Positions 1 to 8,524 of a stretch of 64,000 nt of DNA are shown here, piece by piece. The notes beneath the pieces were generated by a model. That model saw only the letters and a list, made by a program, of their open reading frames with translations. It was not told the origin of the DNA and searched no databases. The number at the start of each line of letters is the position of its first letter. Position 1 is the first letter of the stretch. The DNA comes from JAAXPZ01 sp965215705 (GTDB taxonomy: Bacteria; Campylobacterota; Campylobacteria; Campylobacterales; Sulfurovaceae): positions 62,001-126,000 of the forward strand of contig CBDCEE010000003.1 in assembly GCA_965215705.1 (NCBI GenBank). Direction: 5' to 3'. The position numbers were made by a program, and so were the translations under genes.

Positions 1-29
1 GTACAGAGGAGGACACAGTCTCTAAAGCA

Positions 30-1970
30 ATGACTGTTGATACCGCCCAGGAAGGAGACGCGTATTATCCCAAGGAGGTGGCAGCCCTGGAGCGTCATGT
101 CTCTCTGGTTGCTGAGCAGCTGGAAGTACCCGAATTGTGTAACAGGATAGAGAGGATTCCCCAGAAGCTCCGAGAGCAGAAGTTCTCTATCGGTGTGACA
201 GGTGTGATGAATGCAGGCAAGTCCACGATGCTCAATGCTCTACTGGGTGCAGAGATACTGGGTACTTCTGTAGTGCCAGAAACAGCAAATCTCACGGTCA
301 TCAAATATGCCAAAACACCCAGGGCAGTGGTGCACTTCTGGTCTAGTGCAGAGTGGGAGCGTATCGAGGAGAGTGCGCTGACACTAGAGAGTATAGAGGC
401 TTTTGTAGCAGATACGCAGAGGCACTTTGGCTCAGAGCTCTCTATCTATATCACAGCACAGGGCAGGAGTGAGACAGTCAGGATCGAGCAGCTTCCCCAC
501 TATACCTCTGCAGAGCATTCAGCCCATAAGTGCAATCTGGTCAAGAGTGTGGAGCTTTATCATGATCTGGAGTTTGTCAAGGGGGGTGTGGAGATCGTAG
601 ATACCCCAGGCTTGGATGACCCTGTGATCCAGAGAGAGGAGATCACCAAAGGCTATCTACTGGATTGTGACCTTATGTGTCACCTGATGAATGTCGGACA
701 ATCTGCTACGAGTAAGGATGTCGAATTCATCATAGACTCTCTGCTGTATCGTAATGTGGCACAGCTACTCATAGTCATCACCCGTATCGATACAGTCAGC
801 AGTGAGGAGCTCTCCGAGGTGATCACCTATACCAAGCAGAGTATCAGGGCACGACTGGAGGCGTTGGATAGAGGGGCTAGCTTTGAGGCATTGATAGGCA
901 GGATCGTGTTTATCCCTATCGCAGGCAAGATGGCACTGCTGCATCGCACAGGAGAGGCACAGGAGGCAGTAGAGGCTGGCTATGATCTGGAAAGCAGCGG
1001 TATTTTGGAGATCGAGGCCTATCTACGAGAGGTACTCTTCGGTGCTGACTCTCCCAAAGCCAAGCTACTCATTACCTCTTCCAACAAAGAGCTTTTGAGT
1101 ATCATCCATACACAGGTGCAAAGCTATGAAAACGAGCAGAGTCTGCTGGGCAAAAGTGCAGAAGAGATCACACAAGCCTCGGTAGAGTACCAGGAGCAGA
1201 TCCGTCAGACCAAAGCAGTGATGCAGGCACTGGGCGTGCGTATAGAGGAGAGCAAAGCAGAGCTGGAGAGTTATTTTGTGATACTGGACAAGCTCGCCCA
1301 ATCCAAGCTACAGAGCCTCCAGTCACTCCTCAAACGGCGTATCATGGATGATGTAAGCTACACGCTGAGAAAAGAGAAGAGAAAGCCAGTCCCCCAGAGG
1401 ATCGCAACGATGATCGAGACTGGGATGCAGGATGGTTTTATCGATCTGCTCAGAGAGTATCGTTATGCATTCCAGAAACGGGTGGAAGAGATGCTGGAGC
1501 GTATCAGCAGAGAGTTTGAAAGCTTTACTTCGGAGCAGGAGAGAGAGATGCCCGATGCCAAAGGGTTCTTTGAGCAGCACTTTGCAGGGCTGAATCTCTC
1601 CCAGTCCAATGTGCTCCTCACTGCACAGGTCAACCAAGCCATCGCAAAATATAGCAAAAAACAGCTGGAGCAACTCGACATGGTAGTAGAGCAGTGCTTT
1701 GGTCAGGCGATGGAGCGGCTCTCCTCGACATTTGATGCACGAGCGACAGTGGTACAGCAGACACTACTGGATGATTTTTATACCCGTGTCAGCATACCTT
1801 TGGAGCGCGTCAATACTGAGATACAGAGCCGTGAAGCTGTACTGCTGGAAGCCAAACGCAGAGCAGAGGATAGCTCCTATGATACCCAGAAGCGATCGGC
1901 AGTGCTAGCAGAGAAGCTACAGGTACTTCGGGATGTACAGTCCCTTATGTTAGAGGGAGGTTCGCTATGA
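30..1970 (+). CDS. Dynamin-like GTPase, first of a tandem pair (may begin upstream of window)
   Basis: Large GTPase expected to act at the inner membrane in fusion, fission or repair. The P-loop GVMNAGKST lies at about residues 58-66, a DTPGLDD switch near 191 and a TRID guanine-specificity motif near 251. The C-terminal half is a long, Glu/Gln/Arg-rich helical stalk. It overlaps the next GTPase gene by 4 bp, as in the Campylobacter jejuni DLP1/DLP2 pair, whose products work as a hetero-oligomer. The ATG at 30 is the first in frame, but the frame is open to base 3 and the GAGGAGG at 6-12 is 17 nt away, so the true start may lie outside the window. Confidence 0.88.
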   Translation: MTVDTAQEGDAYYPKEVAALERHVSLVAEQLEVPELCNRIERIPQKLREQKFSIGVTGVMNAGKSTMLNALLGAEILGTSVVPETANLTVIKYAKTPRAVVHFWSSAEWERIEESALTLESIEAFVADTQRHFGSELSIYITAQGRSETVRIEQLPHYTSAEHSAHKCNLVKSVELYHDLEFVKGGVEIVDTPGLDDPVIQREEITKGYLLDCDLMCHLMNVGQSATSKDVEFIIDSLLYRNVAQLLIVITRIDTVSSEELSEVITYTKQSIRARLEALDRGASFEALIGRIVFIPIAGKMALLHRTGEAQEAVEAGYDLESSGILEIEAYLREVLFGADSPKAKLLITSSNKELLSIIHTQVQSYENEQSLLGKSAEEITQASVEYQEQIRQTKAVMQALGVRIEESKAELESYFVILDKLAQSKLQSLQSLLKRRIMDDVSYTLRKEKRKPVPQRIATMIETGMQDGFIDLLREYRYAFQKRVEEMLERISREFESFTSEQEREMPDAKGFFEQHFAGLNLSQSNVLLTAQVNQAIAKYSKKQLEQLDMVVEQCFGQAMERLSSTFDARATVVQQTLLDDFYTRVSIPLERVNTEIQSREAVLLEAKRRAEDSSYDTQKRSAVLAEKLQVLRDVQSLMLEGGSL

Positions 1971-3997
1971 GTATGCTAGAGCAGTTTATCCAAGCCTACC
2001 ATGACACCTATACCCATGAGACAGCAGTCTTTGATGAAGGGCTACTGGGATTTATCGACAAGAGTAAACATCTGCTTCTGGATGAGAAACTCTCCCCCTC
2101 TCCTGAACTTGTCTCTCATCTGGGTCAGCTGGATATGCGTGCCAAAGAGCCTATGAAGGTAGCCATCACAGGACAGTTTTCCAGTGGCAAGTCTACCTTT
2201 CTCAATGCACTGCTCTCCAAAAATATCCTTCCTACAGGTATCACACCCGTCACCTCTAAGGTCAACTATATCCGCTATGGAGAGACATTTCAGATCAGAG
2301 TACACTACAAAGACGGTAGAGATGTGTATGAGAGTATAGAACGCATCGCACGCTTTACAGATCAGCGTGGAGAAGTGGAGGATATCGACTATCTGACGCT
2401 CTATGCACCACTAGAGATGCTACGGGAGATCACTTTTGTCGATACCCCTGGGCTCAACTCCCAAGATGACCGAGATACGAGTACGACACAGCGGGTACTC
2501 GGAGAAGTGGATGGGATCATCTGGCTCTCTCTCCTGGACAATGCGGGTAAGATGAGTGAAGCCCAGACACTGGAAAAATACCTAGACCAGTATCAAGGCA
2601 AATCACTCTGTGTCCTGAACCAAAAGGATAAATTTACCCCCGAACAGGTAGCACAGAGTGTGGCATATGTATCGCAGAGCTTTTCGCAGTTTTTCTCTGA
2701 AGTCGTACCGATCTCTGCCAAGCAGGCACTCACTTCACGTAGCCATGACAAGGTGGTCTTGATCGAGCAGGCACGCACGCAGCTACTGGAGCGTATCAAA
2801 GAGGGGATAGACTCAGGCTCACTCTCAGATACCAACAGTCTCTACAGTGCATATCAGGAAGAGGTGACACAGATACGTGCCAGTGACCTCTCTGCCAATC
2901 TAGCGCTATTGCAGGAGTCCAATATCCAGAAAGTACTGGATTTTATCGAGACACATATTCGCCCTGTCTCGCAGAGTGCCAAAGCCTATGCGATCAAGCG
3001 TGAAGTAGCGGATGTCTGTCATAAAATGATCAAACAGCATCAGCTCTTCATGCGTGTCTATGCTTCGCTCTCTGTGGAACTGGTGGCATTTGAGGAGGAG
3101 GCGGATAGTATGTTTGTCGGGCTCAAAGAGCGGTTTAGCAAGCATCTTGGTGATGCCTACCATCATATCGAAGAGATCATAGAGGTGATCGCTGATGATA
3201 TCTATAGCCATATAGAGACCGCAGAGCGTACACGCTTCATCGCCAAAAAATCAGGACTGCTCAAGCAAACAGTGCACTATGAGCCTGTGACCTACAAAGC
3301 CTCCAAAGTTGCGGCAGATACCGTCTATAAACATCTCTTTTATGATGATGATGTTGTGGGCAAGATGTTCAAACGCTATGTCAAGAGTCTGGGTTTGATA
3401 CAGGATGAGGTCAATGCACACAATGCCACTGTCTATACCATGCTTAAAAAGCGTATTCGCAAATGGCAGAGCCCCTATGAGCTCATACGCAAGAATGATC
3501 CACTCTTTTCCTATATTGAGTTTGCCAATATCCGAAAGTTTGCCTCCAAGGCATATGAGAATATCCTCAAGCCCTTTTCTGATGAGATCCATGCCTCCTA
3601 TGCCAAGATCAGCTCCGAGTTCAACCATCTCAGCTCTGCAGTGAGCTTCAACTATCAAAATGCCACCGAAGTCAGTGTGGCATTCCTAGAGCGAAAGATC
3701 GAACAATCCGTAGTACTGTATGAACAAGACCCCACACGCTTCTCTCTCTATACCCCCAAACTCGATGAGATCAAAGAGCGGCTGCGTATGAGCTTCCACC
3801 TCTATGAACTGGAAAATATGATGGGTACTAAGCACACCTTCCTCAACAAAAATTATGATAGACTTATGCGAGAATTTAAACGTATCAATGAAGAGAGACT
3901 TGCATTCATAGCACAGAGACGTGAGCGTCATGAGCGGATCATTGCCCAGCTTCAGCAACATATTGATGAGATAGAGGATAGTATACAGGATGATTAA
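1967..3997 (+). CDS. Dynamin-like GTPase, second of a tandem pair
   Basis: Second large GTPase, 676 residues. The P-loop GQFSSGKST is at about 69-77, DTPGLNS near 159 and an NQKD specificity motif near 217. It is followed by a long helical region rich in charged residues and ending in a probable coiled coil. It is translationally coupled to the preceding GTPase (ATGA overlap) and to the SbmA-like gene (8-bp overlap). By analogy with the C. jejuni pair, the two GTPases probably form a heteromeric, membrane-tethering machine. The two proteins differ in sequence, so this is an old duplication. Confidence 0.88.
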   Translation: MSMLEQFIQAYHDTYTHETAVFDEGLLGFIDKSKHLLLDEKLSPSPELVSHLGQLDMRAKEPMKVAITGQFSSGKSTFLNALLSKNILPTGITPVTSKVNYIRYGETFQIRVHYKDGRDVYESIERIARFTDQRGEVEDIDYLTLYAPLEMLREITFVDTPGLNSQDDRDTSTTQRVLGEVDGIIWLSLLDNAGKMSEAQTLEKYLDQYQGKSLCVLNQKDKFTPEQVAQSVAYVSQSFSQFFSEVVPISAKQALTSRSHDKVVLIEQARTQLLERIKEGIDSGSLSDTNSLYSAYQEEVTQIRASDLSANLALLQESNIQKVLDFIETHIRPVSQSAKAYAIKREVADVCHKMIKQHQLFMRVYASLSVELVAFEEEADSMFVGLKERFSKHLGDAYHHIEEIIEVIADDIYSHIETAERTRFIAKKSGLLKQTVHYEPVTYKASKVAADTVYKHLFYDDDVVGKMFKRYVKSLGLIQDEVNAHNATVYTMLKKRIRKWQSPYELIRKNDPLFSYIEFANIRKFASKAYENILKPFSDEIHASYAKISSEFNHLSSAVSFNYQNATEVSVAFLERKIEQSVVLYEQDPTRFSLYTPKLDEIKERLRMSFHLYELENMMGTKHTFLNKNYDRLMREFKRINEERLAFIAQRRERHERIIAQLQQHIDEIEDSIQDD

Positions 3998-4952
3998 AAG
4001 TTTTTTTGGAACCAAAGAGTGGAGACTATGGGCGTGGGGTGGTGGACTATTGCTGACTATGATGATATGGGGAAGAGTACAGTTATATGTTAAGTTTAAT
4101 GAATGGTATGGAGTTTTTTATGATATTGTTCAAAAAGCAGATGATCTAGAGGCATTCTGGAAGTCAATTTATGATTTTTCATATATTGCTTTTAGTTTGA
4201 TAGCAATTGCTGTGGCTATTTACTATTTTAAAAAACACTATGCATTCAGATGGAGACAGGCAATTACTTATTATTATCTTCCTCACTGGGAAAAAAGAGA
4301 GGGAAATATAGAAGGTGCTTCACAGAGAATACAGGAAGACACTGGGCAGTTTGCATTTTATCTTGAGTATTTGGGGCTGGGGCTATTTCAGTCTGTGCTT
4401 ACACTTATTGCGTTTATTCCTATACTTTGGATGCTTTCATCAAAGATACCTGTCCCATGGCTTGCAGGAGTAGATGGGGCTTTGGTATGGATCGCACTTG
4501 TTACTTCTATAGGAGGTATGGCAATTTCATATTTTGTGGGTATTAAACTTCCTAAGCTTGAGTATGAAAATCAAAGAGTAGAGGCAGCATACCGTAAACA
4601 TTTGGTATATTCTGAAGATCATATTGATTATAGAGATATTCCCACAATACATGGACTCTTTGATGATTTAAGAACTAACTATTTCAGAATGTTTAATCAC
4701 TACTCCTATTTTGAAGCATGGGGAGTATTTTATAGTCAGTCAATGGTTATTGTACCTATCATTATCGCAGGCCCACCTATATTTACAAAAGTAATCACAT
4801 TAGGTGTTATGATGAAAGTATTGAGCGCCTTTGGTAAGGTAAATGATAGCTTCTCTTATTTCATAGACCACTGGACAGAGATCACCAAGTTTATCTCTGT
4901 AATCAAGCGTTTGAGGGAGTTTGAAGGACATTTGATCCCTGTTGAAAAGTAG
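3990..4952 (+). CDS. sbmA: SbmA/BacA-like peptide transporter
   Basis: Inner-membrane protein of 320 residues with several strongly hydrophobic segments (about 15-35, 60-82, 125-150, 160-185, 245-270). It carries the family-like N-terminus with W-rich helix and the EGASQRIQED stretch that aligns with the SbmA/BacA central region. Known members import peptides, microcin and bleomycin using the proton gradient and lack an ATPase domain. It is shorter than E. coli SbmA (about 406 residues). The start overlaps the second dynamin-like GTPase by 8 bp, so all three are probably one transcript. Base composition is visibly more AT-rich than the GTPase genes. Confidence 0.8.
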   Translation: MIKSFFGTKEWRLWAWGGGLLLTMMIWGRVQLYVKFNEWYGVFYDIVQKADDLEAFWKSIYDFSYIAFSLIAIAVAIYYFKKHYAFRWRQAITYYYLPHWEKREGNIEGASQRIQEDTGQFAFYLEYLGLGLFQSVLTLIAFIPILWMLSSKIPVPWLAGVDGALVWIALVTSIGGMAISYFVGIKLPKLEYENQRVEAAYRKHLVYSEDHIDYRDIPTIHGLFDDLRTNYFRMFNHYSYFEAWGVFYSQSMVIVPIIIAGPPIFTKVITLGVMMKVLSAFGKVNDSFSYFIDHWTEITKFISVIKRLREFEGHLIPVEK

Positions 4953-4978
4953 AGAGTGGTGTATATGGATACGCTGAG

Positions 4979-5548
4979 ATGAATGTTGTCCTCATTACAG
5001 ATATCTTTGGATTCTGCGAGTCATTGGATGAGCTGATCCTAATCTTAAAGAGACAGAGTATTGCAGTAACTGTCATTGACCCCTATCAAAGAGTACGCCA
5101 CTCTTTTGGTAGTGAGAAAGAAGCCTATGGTATGTTTGTAGAGAAGTGTGGACATGACGTATACTTCTCAAGAGCCCAAAGTATACTCTCCAAAGTAAAG
5201 CCTAGCGTGCTTATCGGTTTTAGTGCGGGAGCTAATGTAGTCTGGAGGTTATCTTCTCGTGAAGGGATCTATACTCAGAGAGCACTCTGCTTCTATCCTA
5301 CACAAATAAGACATTATCAAGATTTACAGCCTACCATGCAGACGCATGTGATCTTTCCTCACGATGAGCATACATTTGATGTAGATATCCTAAGCAAAAA
5401 GATAAAAGAGTACCCGAATGTTAAAACAGAGATTACCATATGGGAGCATGGATTTATGAACAAGAGAGATGCCGCCTATACCGAAGAGGCACAGCGATGG
5501 GGACTGAATGTGATAGCAGAAGAGATCAGACATAGCGGCATGCCATAG
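4979..5548 (+). CDS. Dienelactone hydrolase-like alpha/beta hydrolase
   Basis: Small 189-residue alpha/beta hydrolase. A nucleophile elbow GFSAGAN is at about 80-86, an acidic residue sits in PHDEHTFD near 122, and the presumed catalytic His is in EHGFMN near 160, the order expected for the dienelactone hydrolase group. The substrate is unknown. It lies 26 bp after the SbmA-like gene with no obvious promoter between them, so it may be the last gene of that operon. The start has only a weak ribosome-binding site. Confidence 0.6.
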   Translation: MNVVLITDIFGFCESLDELILILKRQSIAVTVIDPYQRVRHSFGSEKEAYGMFVEKCGHDVYFSRAQSILSKVKPSVLIGFSAGANVVWRLSSREGIYTQRALCFYPTQIRHYQDLQPTMQTHVIFPHDEHTFDVDILSKKIKEYPNVKTEITIWEHGFMNKRDAAYTEEAQRWGLNVIAEEIRHSGMP

Positions 5549-5549
5549 C

Positions 5550-5577
5550 ATTTTCATTTTCAACTCATTTTCATTTG
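5550..5577 (+). promoter_or_regulatory. CATTTTCA direct repeat, upstream of the cytochrome c gene
   Basis: CATTTTCA occurs twice with an 11-bp start-to-start distance, the one-turn spacing typical of OmpR-family regulators. It sits about 40-65 bp upstream of the cytochrome c start. The same arrangement recurs before the nine-haem gene and, less perfectly, before the haem-binding protein. I infer it is the site of the regulator encoded at 6500-7156. Confidence 0.6.
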
Positions 5578-5617
5578 TAATAATCCTCCTGTATTAATAA
5601 AACACAAGGAAAATGTT

Positions 5618-5914
5618 ATGAAAAAAATTGCAATGGCTATACTCTTTGCTGGAAGCACGCTGTTGATGGCTGATGGCGCCGCTCTTTTTGTCAAGTGCGC
5701 AGGATGTCATGGAAAAGATGGACAGACCAAAGCATTAGGAAAAGCCGAAGAGATTGCAGGCAAACCTGTTGCAGAGCTGATTAGGGATATAGAAGGCTAC
5801 AAAGCTGGCACACAAGATGAGCATGGCATGGGTAAGCTTATGAATGCTCAGGTCAAGGCATACTCTGCTGAAGACATTAAAGCAGTCGCTGAATATATCC
5901 ATGGTCTAAAATAG
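5618..5914 (+). CDS. Periplasmic class I cytochrome c (c553-like)
   Basis: Monohaem electron carrier of 98 residues. A Sec signal peptide ends near LLMADG (about residue 19), the haem c motif CAGCH is at about 27-31, and the distal ligand is probably a Met in HGMGKLMNAQV. Length and the final helix (YSAEDIKAVAEYIHGLK) fit the small c553 group common in Campylobacterota. AAGGA precedes the ATG. It stands alone, with its own presumed regulated promoter and a hairpin after the stop. Confidence 0.9.
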   Translation: MKKIAMAILFAGSTLLMADGAALFVKCAGCHGKDGQTKALGKAEEIAGKPVAELIRDIEGYKAGTQDEHGMGKLMNAQVKAYSAEDIKAVAEYIHGLK

Positions 5915-5921
5915 TCTATAC

Positions 5922-5953
5922 TACACGAGTGCTGTTTGTGAAGTACTCGTGTA
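5922..5953 (+). terminator. Hairpin after the cytochrome c gene
   Basis: TACACGAGT at 5922-5930 pairs perfectly with ACTCGTGTA at 5945-5953 across a 14-nt loop, 8 bp after the stop codon. There is no U-run after it, so it may be an mRNA-stabilising hairpin rather than a classical terminator. Confidence 0.5.
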
Positions 5954-5996
5954 ATGCCCTCCCTCTTATGTCTAATATATCCCTAGGTATATCTAG

Positions 5997-6033
5997 AAAA
6001 TTTCATTTTCATTTCATATAACTATCCTATACT
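5997..6033 (+). promoter_or_regulatory. Promoter with CATTTTCA half-repeat, upstream of the haem-binding gene
   Basis: CATTTTCA is followed 11 bp later by a degenerate CATATAAC. A TATACT -10 box lies at 6028-6033. The arrangement matches the sites at 5550 and 8468, with the repeat in the place of a -35 box. This suggests activator-dependent transcription of the haem-binding gene and the regulator/kinase genes behind it. Confidence 0.5.
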
Positions 6034-6067
6034 TCTATCAAAAAAGGCTAAAGTTGAAAAAAAAATA

Positions 6068-6478
6068 GTGATAAGTATGATTGTATTGTTTGGATTGATA
6101 CAGTTGATCCCCTATGGGAAAGCGCATAAAAACCTAGCAGTAGAGGGCATAGTGAAATGGGATAACCCTGAAACCAAAGCACTGTTTCAAAGAGCATGTG
6201 CAGACTGCCATAGTCATACTACCAAGTGGCCGTCATACAGCCGTATCGCACCAGTCTCTTGGTTGGTGACCCATGATGTAGAGGAGGGTAGAGAGAAGTT
6301 CAATATCTCTATGTGGGGAGTGCAAAAACGCAACAAAGGTGAGGACGCAGCAGAGGAGCTAGAGGAGAACGAGATGCCTCCAGCCATCTACACACTCATG
6401 CACCCAGAAGCCAGACTCGGTGAGCATGACAAGCAGAAGCTTATCAGTGGGCTTAAAGCAACATTTGGAGAAGATTAA
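6068..6478 (+). CDS. Haem-binding domain protein, c-type
   Basis: Exported monohaem protein with motif CADCH near residues 38-42, preceded by a hydrophobic segment and followed by the W-P-S-Y-S-R-I-A-P-V-S-W stretch typical of the haem-binding (PF14376-type) family. The family acts in the periplasm, probably in respiration. The annotated GTG start gives a signal peptide without the usual Lys-rich start. A TTG at 6054, 6 nt after AAGG, would supply M-K-K-K but is one base out of frame because the A tract at 6057-6065 has nine bases. The gene may therefore be slippage-dependent or carry a sequencing error. Confidence 0.75.
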   Translation: MISMIVLFGLIQLIPYGKAHKNLAVEGIVKWDNPETKALFQRACADCHSHTTKWPSYSRIAPVSWLVTHDVEEGREKFNISMWGVQKRNKGEDAAEELEENEMPPAIYTLMHPEARLGEHDKQKLISGLKATFGED

Positions 6479-6499
6479 TCCTATATATAAAGGTATAGC

Positions 6500-7156
6500 A
6501 TGAAACTACTGATCATCGAAGATGACAAAGCGATTGTTACGTTCCTCAAGCGAGGACTCTGTGAAGATGGTCATGTAGTGGACAGTGCAGATAATGGAGC
6601 AGATGGAGAGTATCTCGCAGCACTCTATCACTATGATGTGATTGTCCTCGACTGGATGCTCCCTGAAAAGAGTGGTATAGAGGTGCTGGAGACCCTCAGA
6701 GACAAGGGGATAAAGACACCTGTCATCATGCTCACTGCCAAAGGGGAGCTAGAGAACAGGATCACTGGACTCAATATTGGTGCAGATGATTACCTAACTA
6801 AGCCTTTTGCCTATGCAGAGCTTTTAGCTAGGATCGAGGCACTGCATCGCAGGGTAGTTTCTGATGGGAGCAATACGGTCTCTTGTGGTAATCTTGTGAT
6901 CGATACGTATGCTAAAACCGTCATGCAAAAGCATCTGTTGATCGAATGTACCAAGAAAGAGTATGAACTGCTGCTATTTCTCATCAACCATCGCAATGCC
7001 ATTGTCTCAAGCAGTATGATCGAAGAGCAGCTTTGGAGTCAAGAGTCCTTTATCAACAGCAATGTCATTCAAGTAACAATTTACACTATCCGAAAAAAAT
7101 TCGGAAAGTCACTCATCAAAAGTTATAGGGGACTAGGATATAAAATTGAAGCGTAA
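6500..7156 (+). CDS. OmpR-family response regulator
   Basis: 218-residue regulator. The receiver domain (about 1-115) has the acidic pair ED at 8-9, the phospho-acceptor Asp in VLDWMLPE near 51, the T in MLTAKG near 79 and KPF near 101. A winged-helix DNA-binding domain follows (about 125-218), ending in a SYRGLGYKI wing. AAGG lies 7 nt before ATG. It overlaps the kinase gene by 11 bp. The 11-bp repeats before three neighbouring haem-protein genes are its likely targets (inference). Confidence 0.92.
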   Translation: MKLLIIEDDKAIVTFLKRGLCEDGHVVDSADNGADGEYLAALYHYDVIVLDWMLPEKSGIEVLETLRDKGIKTPVIMLTAKGELENRITGLNIGADDYLTKPFAYAELLARIEALHRRVVSDGSNTVSCGNLVIDTYAKTVMQKHLLIECTKKEYELLLFLINHRNAIVSSSMIEEQLWSQESFINSNVIQVTIYTIRKKFGKSLIKSYRGLGYKIEA

Positions 7157-8465
7157 ACGGATCAAGAAAGAGGTACTGCTGTGGTTTGGTGGGATTCTTT
7201 TTGTGATCCTTTTTTTGTTTGGTTTGACGTTTTACTACTTCCTGAGACAGAGCGTATCACAGTCCCTTTTAGATGGGCTACATGCCAAAGCTGTGCATAT
7301 CCAAAAACATATTTTATCAGACATGCCAACAGATACGGTTGATAACAGCCCCACAATCTATGAGTATGCTGTGGTGTACAAAGAGAAGGTAGTTTATCAT
7401 TCCGCACATTTTCAAATGAAATATCTCAAAAAGACGGGGGATGGTGAAAAACTATTTTTTGTCGATAATACCGATTATCGTGATGCTGTATATGTTATGG
7501 AGGTAGAGAAACCAATTGAAGCGTATATTGTCGTAGTTGCAGATCTCATTAGTGACAAGTCAGAGGATTTTATGGAGCGGCTTTTGGTTATATTGCCTGT
7601 GCTATTTATTCTTCTGCTTTGGATAGTGTCTCGGGTAGTCAATCAGGTTTTATATCCAATCAAAACATTGTCAGAGGAGGTAGAGCATATTGATGTACAT
7701 CGGCTGCAACCTCTCTCTAATAAAGCGATTGAATATGAAGAGACTTGGACACTCAAGCAGGCCTTTGGTCGTATGATAGAGAGGTTGCAAGATGGGGTAT
7801 CAAAGCTCAGTCGTTTCAACCACGATGTCTCTCATGAATTGCGTACACCACTCACCGTCATTCGCGGTGAGATCGAGACAGTACTACGCCATCCCAGAAG
7901 TGAAGCGTATTACCGTGAAAGCATGGAAACTATTCTCTACGAAACCACACAGATCGAGGCTATTGTGGAGAACCTGCTGTTGTTATCCAAATATAGCAAG
8001 GAGACCTTCGTGCAAAGCTGCGAGGAGGTAGATCTCTCTGAGATACTTTTGGAAGCGGCAGAGCGACTGGATACGAAGCTTCAAGAGCAGGGCATCACTT
8101 TGGATATACAGCGACTTGAATCTATCTCTCTTCGCTGCAACAAGCAGTTGATAGGCACCGTATTTTCGAACCTGATCGATAATGCCATCAAATACTCTCC
8201 CGCGTACTCCCAGATCCAACTCTCCTTATATAAAGAAAAGCAAAAAATCTCTTTTGTATTGGTGGATCATGGTATAGGTATACCTACAGAGGAACTGGAA
8301 AAGATTACAGAACGTTTCTACCGTGTAGACCAGTCACGCACGCGCCAAACCAAAGGTTTTGGCTTGGGGCTTTCCATTGTTAAAAATATTTTAGATCTGC
8401 ACCACGCAGTACTCACTATCGATTCCAAACTCCATCAAGGCACTACTGTCAAGATCCAGTTCTGA
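7146..8465 (+). CDS. Sensor histidine kinase, partner of the preceding regulator
   Basis: 439-residue membrane kinase. Transmembrane segments lie at about 12-34 and 143-163 around a periplasmic sensor region. A HAMP-like linker follows, then the phospho-acceptor box FNHDVSHELRTPLT with His near 230, and HATPase motifs N (NLIDNAIKYSP), G1 (DHGIGIP) and G2 (GFGLGLSI). It starts with TTG, 7 nt after AGGA, inside the end of the regulator gene. The signal is unknown; the neighbours suggest a redox, haem or respiratory cue. Confidence 0.9.
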   Translation: MKRKRIKKEVLLWFGGILFVILFLFGLTFYYFLRQSVSQSLLDGLHAKAVHIQKHILSDMPTDTVDNSPTIYEYAVVYKEKVVYHSAHFQMKYLKKTGDGEKLFFVDNTDYRDAVYVMEVEKPIEAYIVVVADLISDKSEDFMERLLVILPVLFILLLWIVSRVVNQVLYPIKTLSEEVEHIDVHRLQPLSNKAIEYEETWTLKQAFGRMIERLQDGVSKLSRFNHDVSHELRTPLTVIRGEIETVLRHPRSEAYYRESMETILYETTQIEAIVENLLLLSKYSKETFVQSCEEVDLSEILLEAAERLDTKLQEQGITLDIQRLESISLRCNKQLIGTVFSNLIDNAIKYSPAYSQIQLSLYKEKQKISFVLVDHGIGIPTEELEKITERFYRVDQSRTRQTKGFGLGLSIVKNILDLHHAVLTIDSKLHQGTTVKIQF

Positions 8466-8467
8466 TA

Positions 8468-8508
8468 TTTCATTTTCACATCATTTTCAGAGGCTAGAAT
8501 ACTATTAT
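8468..8508 (+). promoter_or_regulatory. CATTTTCA direct repeat and -10 region, upstream of the nine-haem gene
   Basis: Two perfect CATTTTCA copies 11 bp apart (starts at about 8471 and 8482), followed by candidate -10 boxes TAGAAT (8495) or TATTAT (about 8503). It is the closest match to the site before the cytochrome c gene at 5618. Confidence 0.6.
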
Positions 8509-8524
8509 CTATGCAAAGGAGTGA

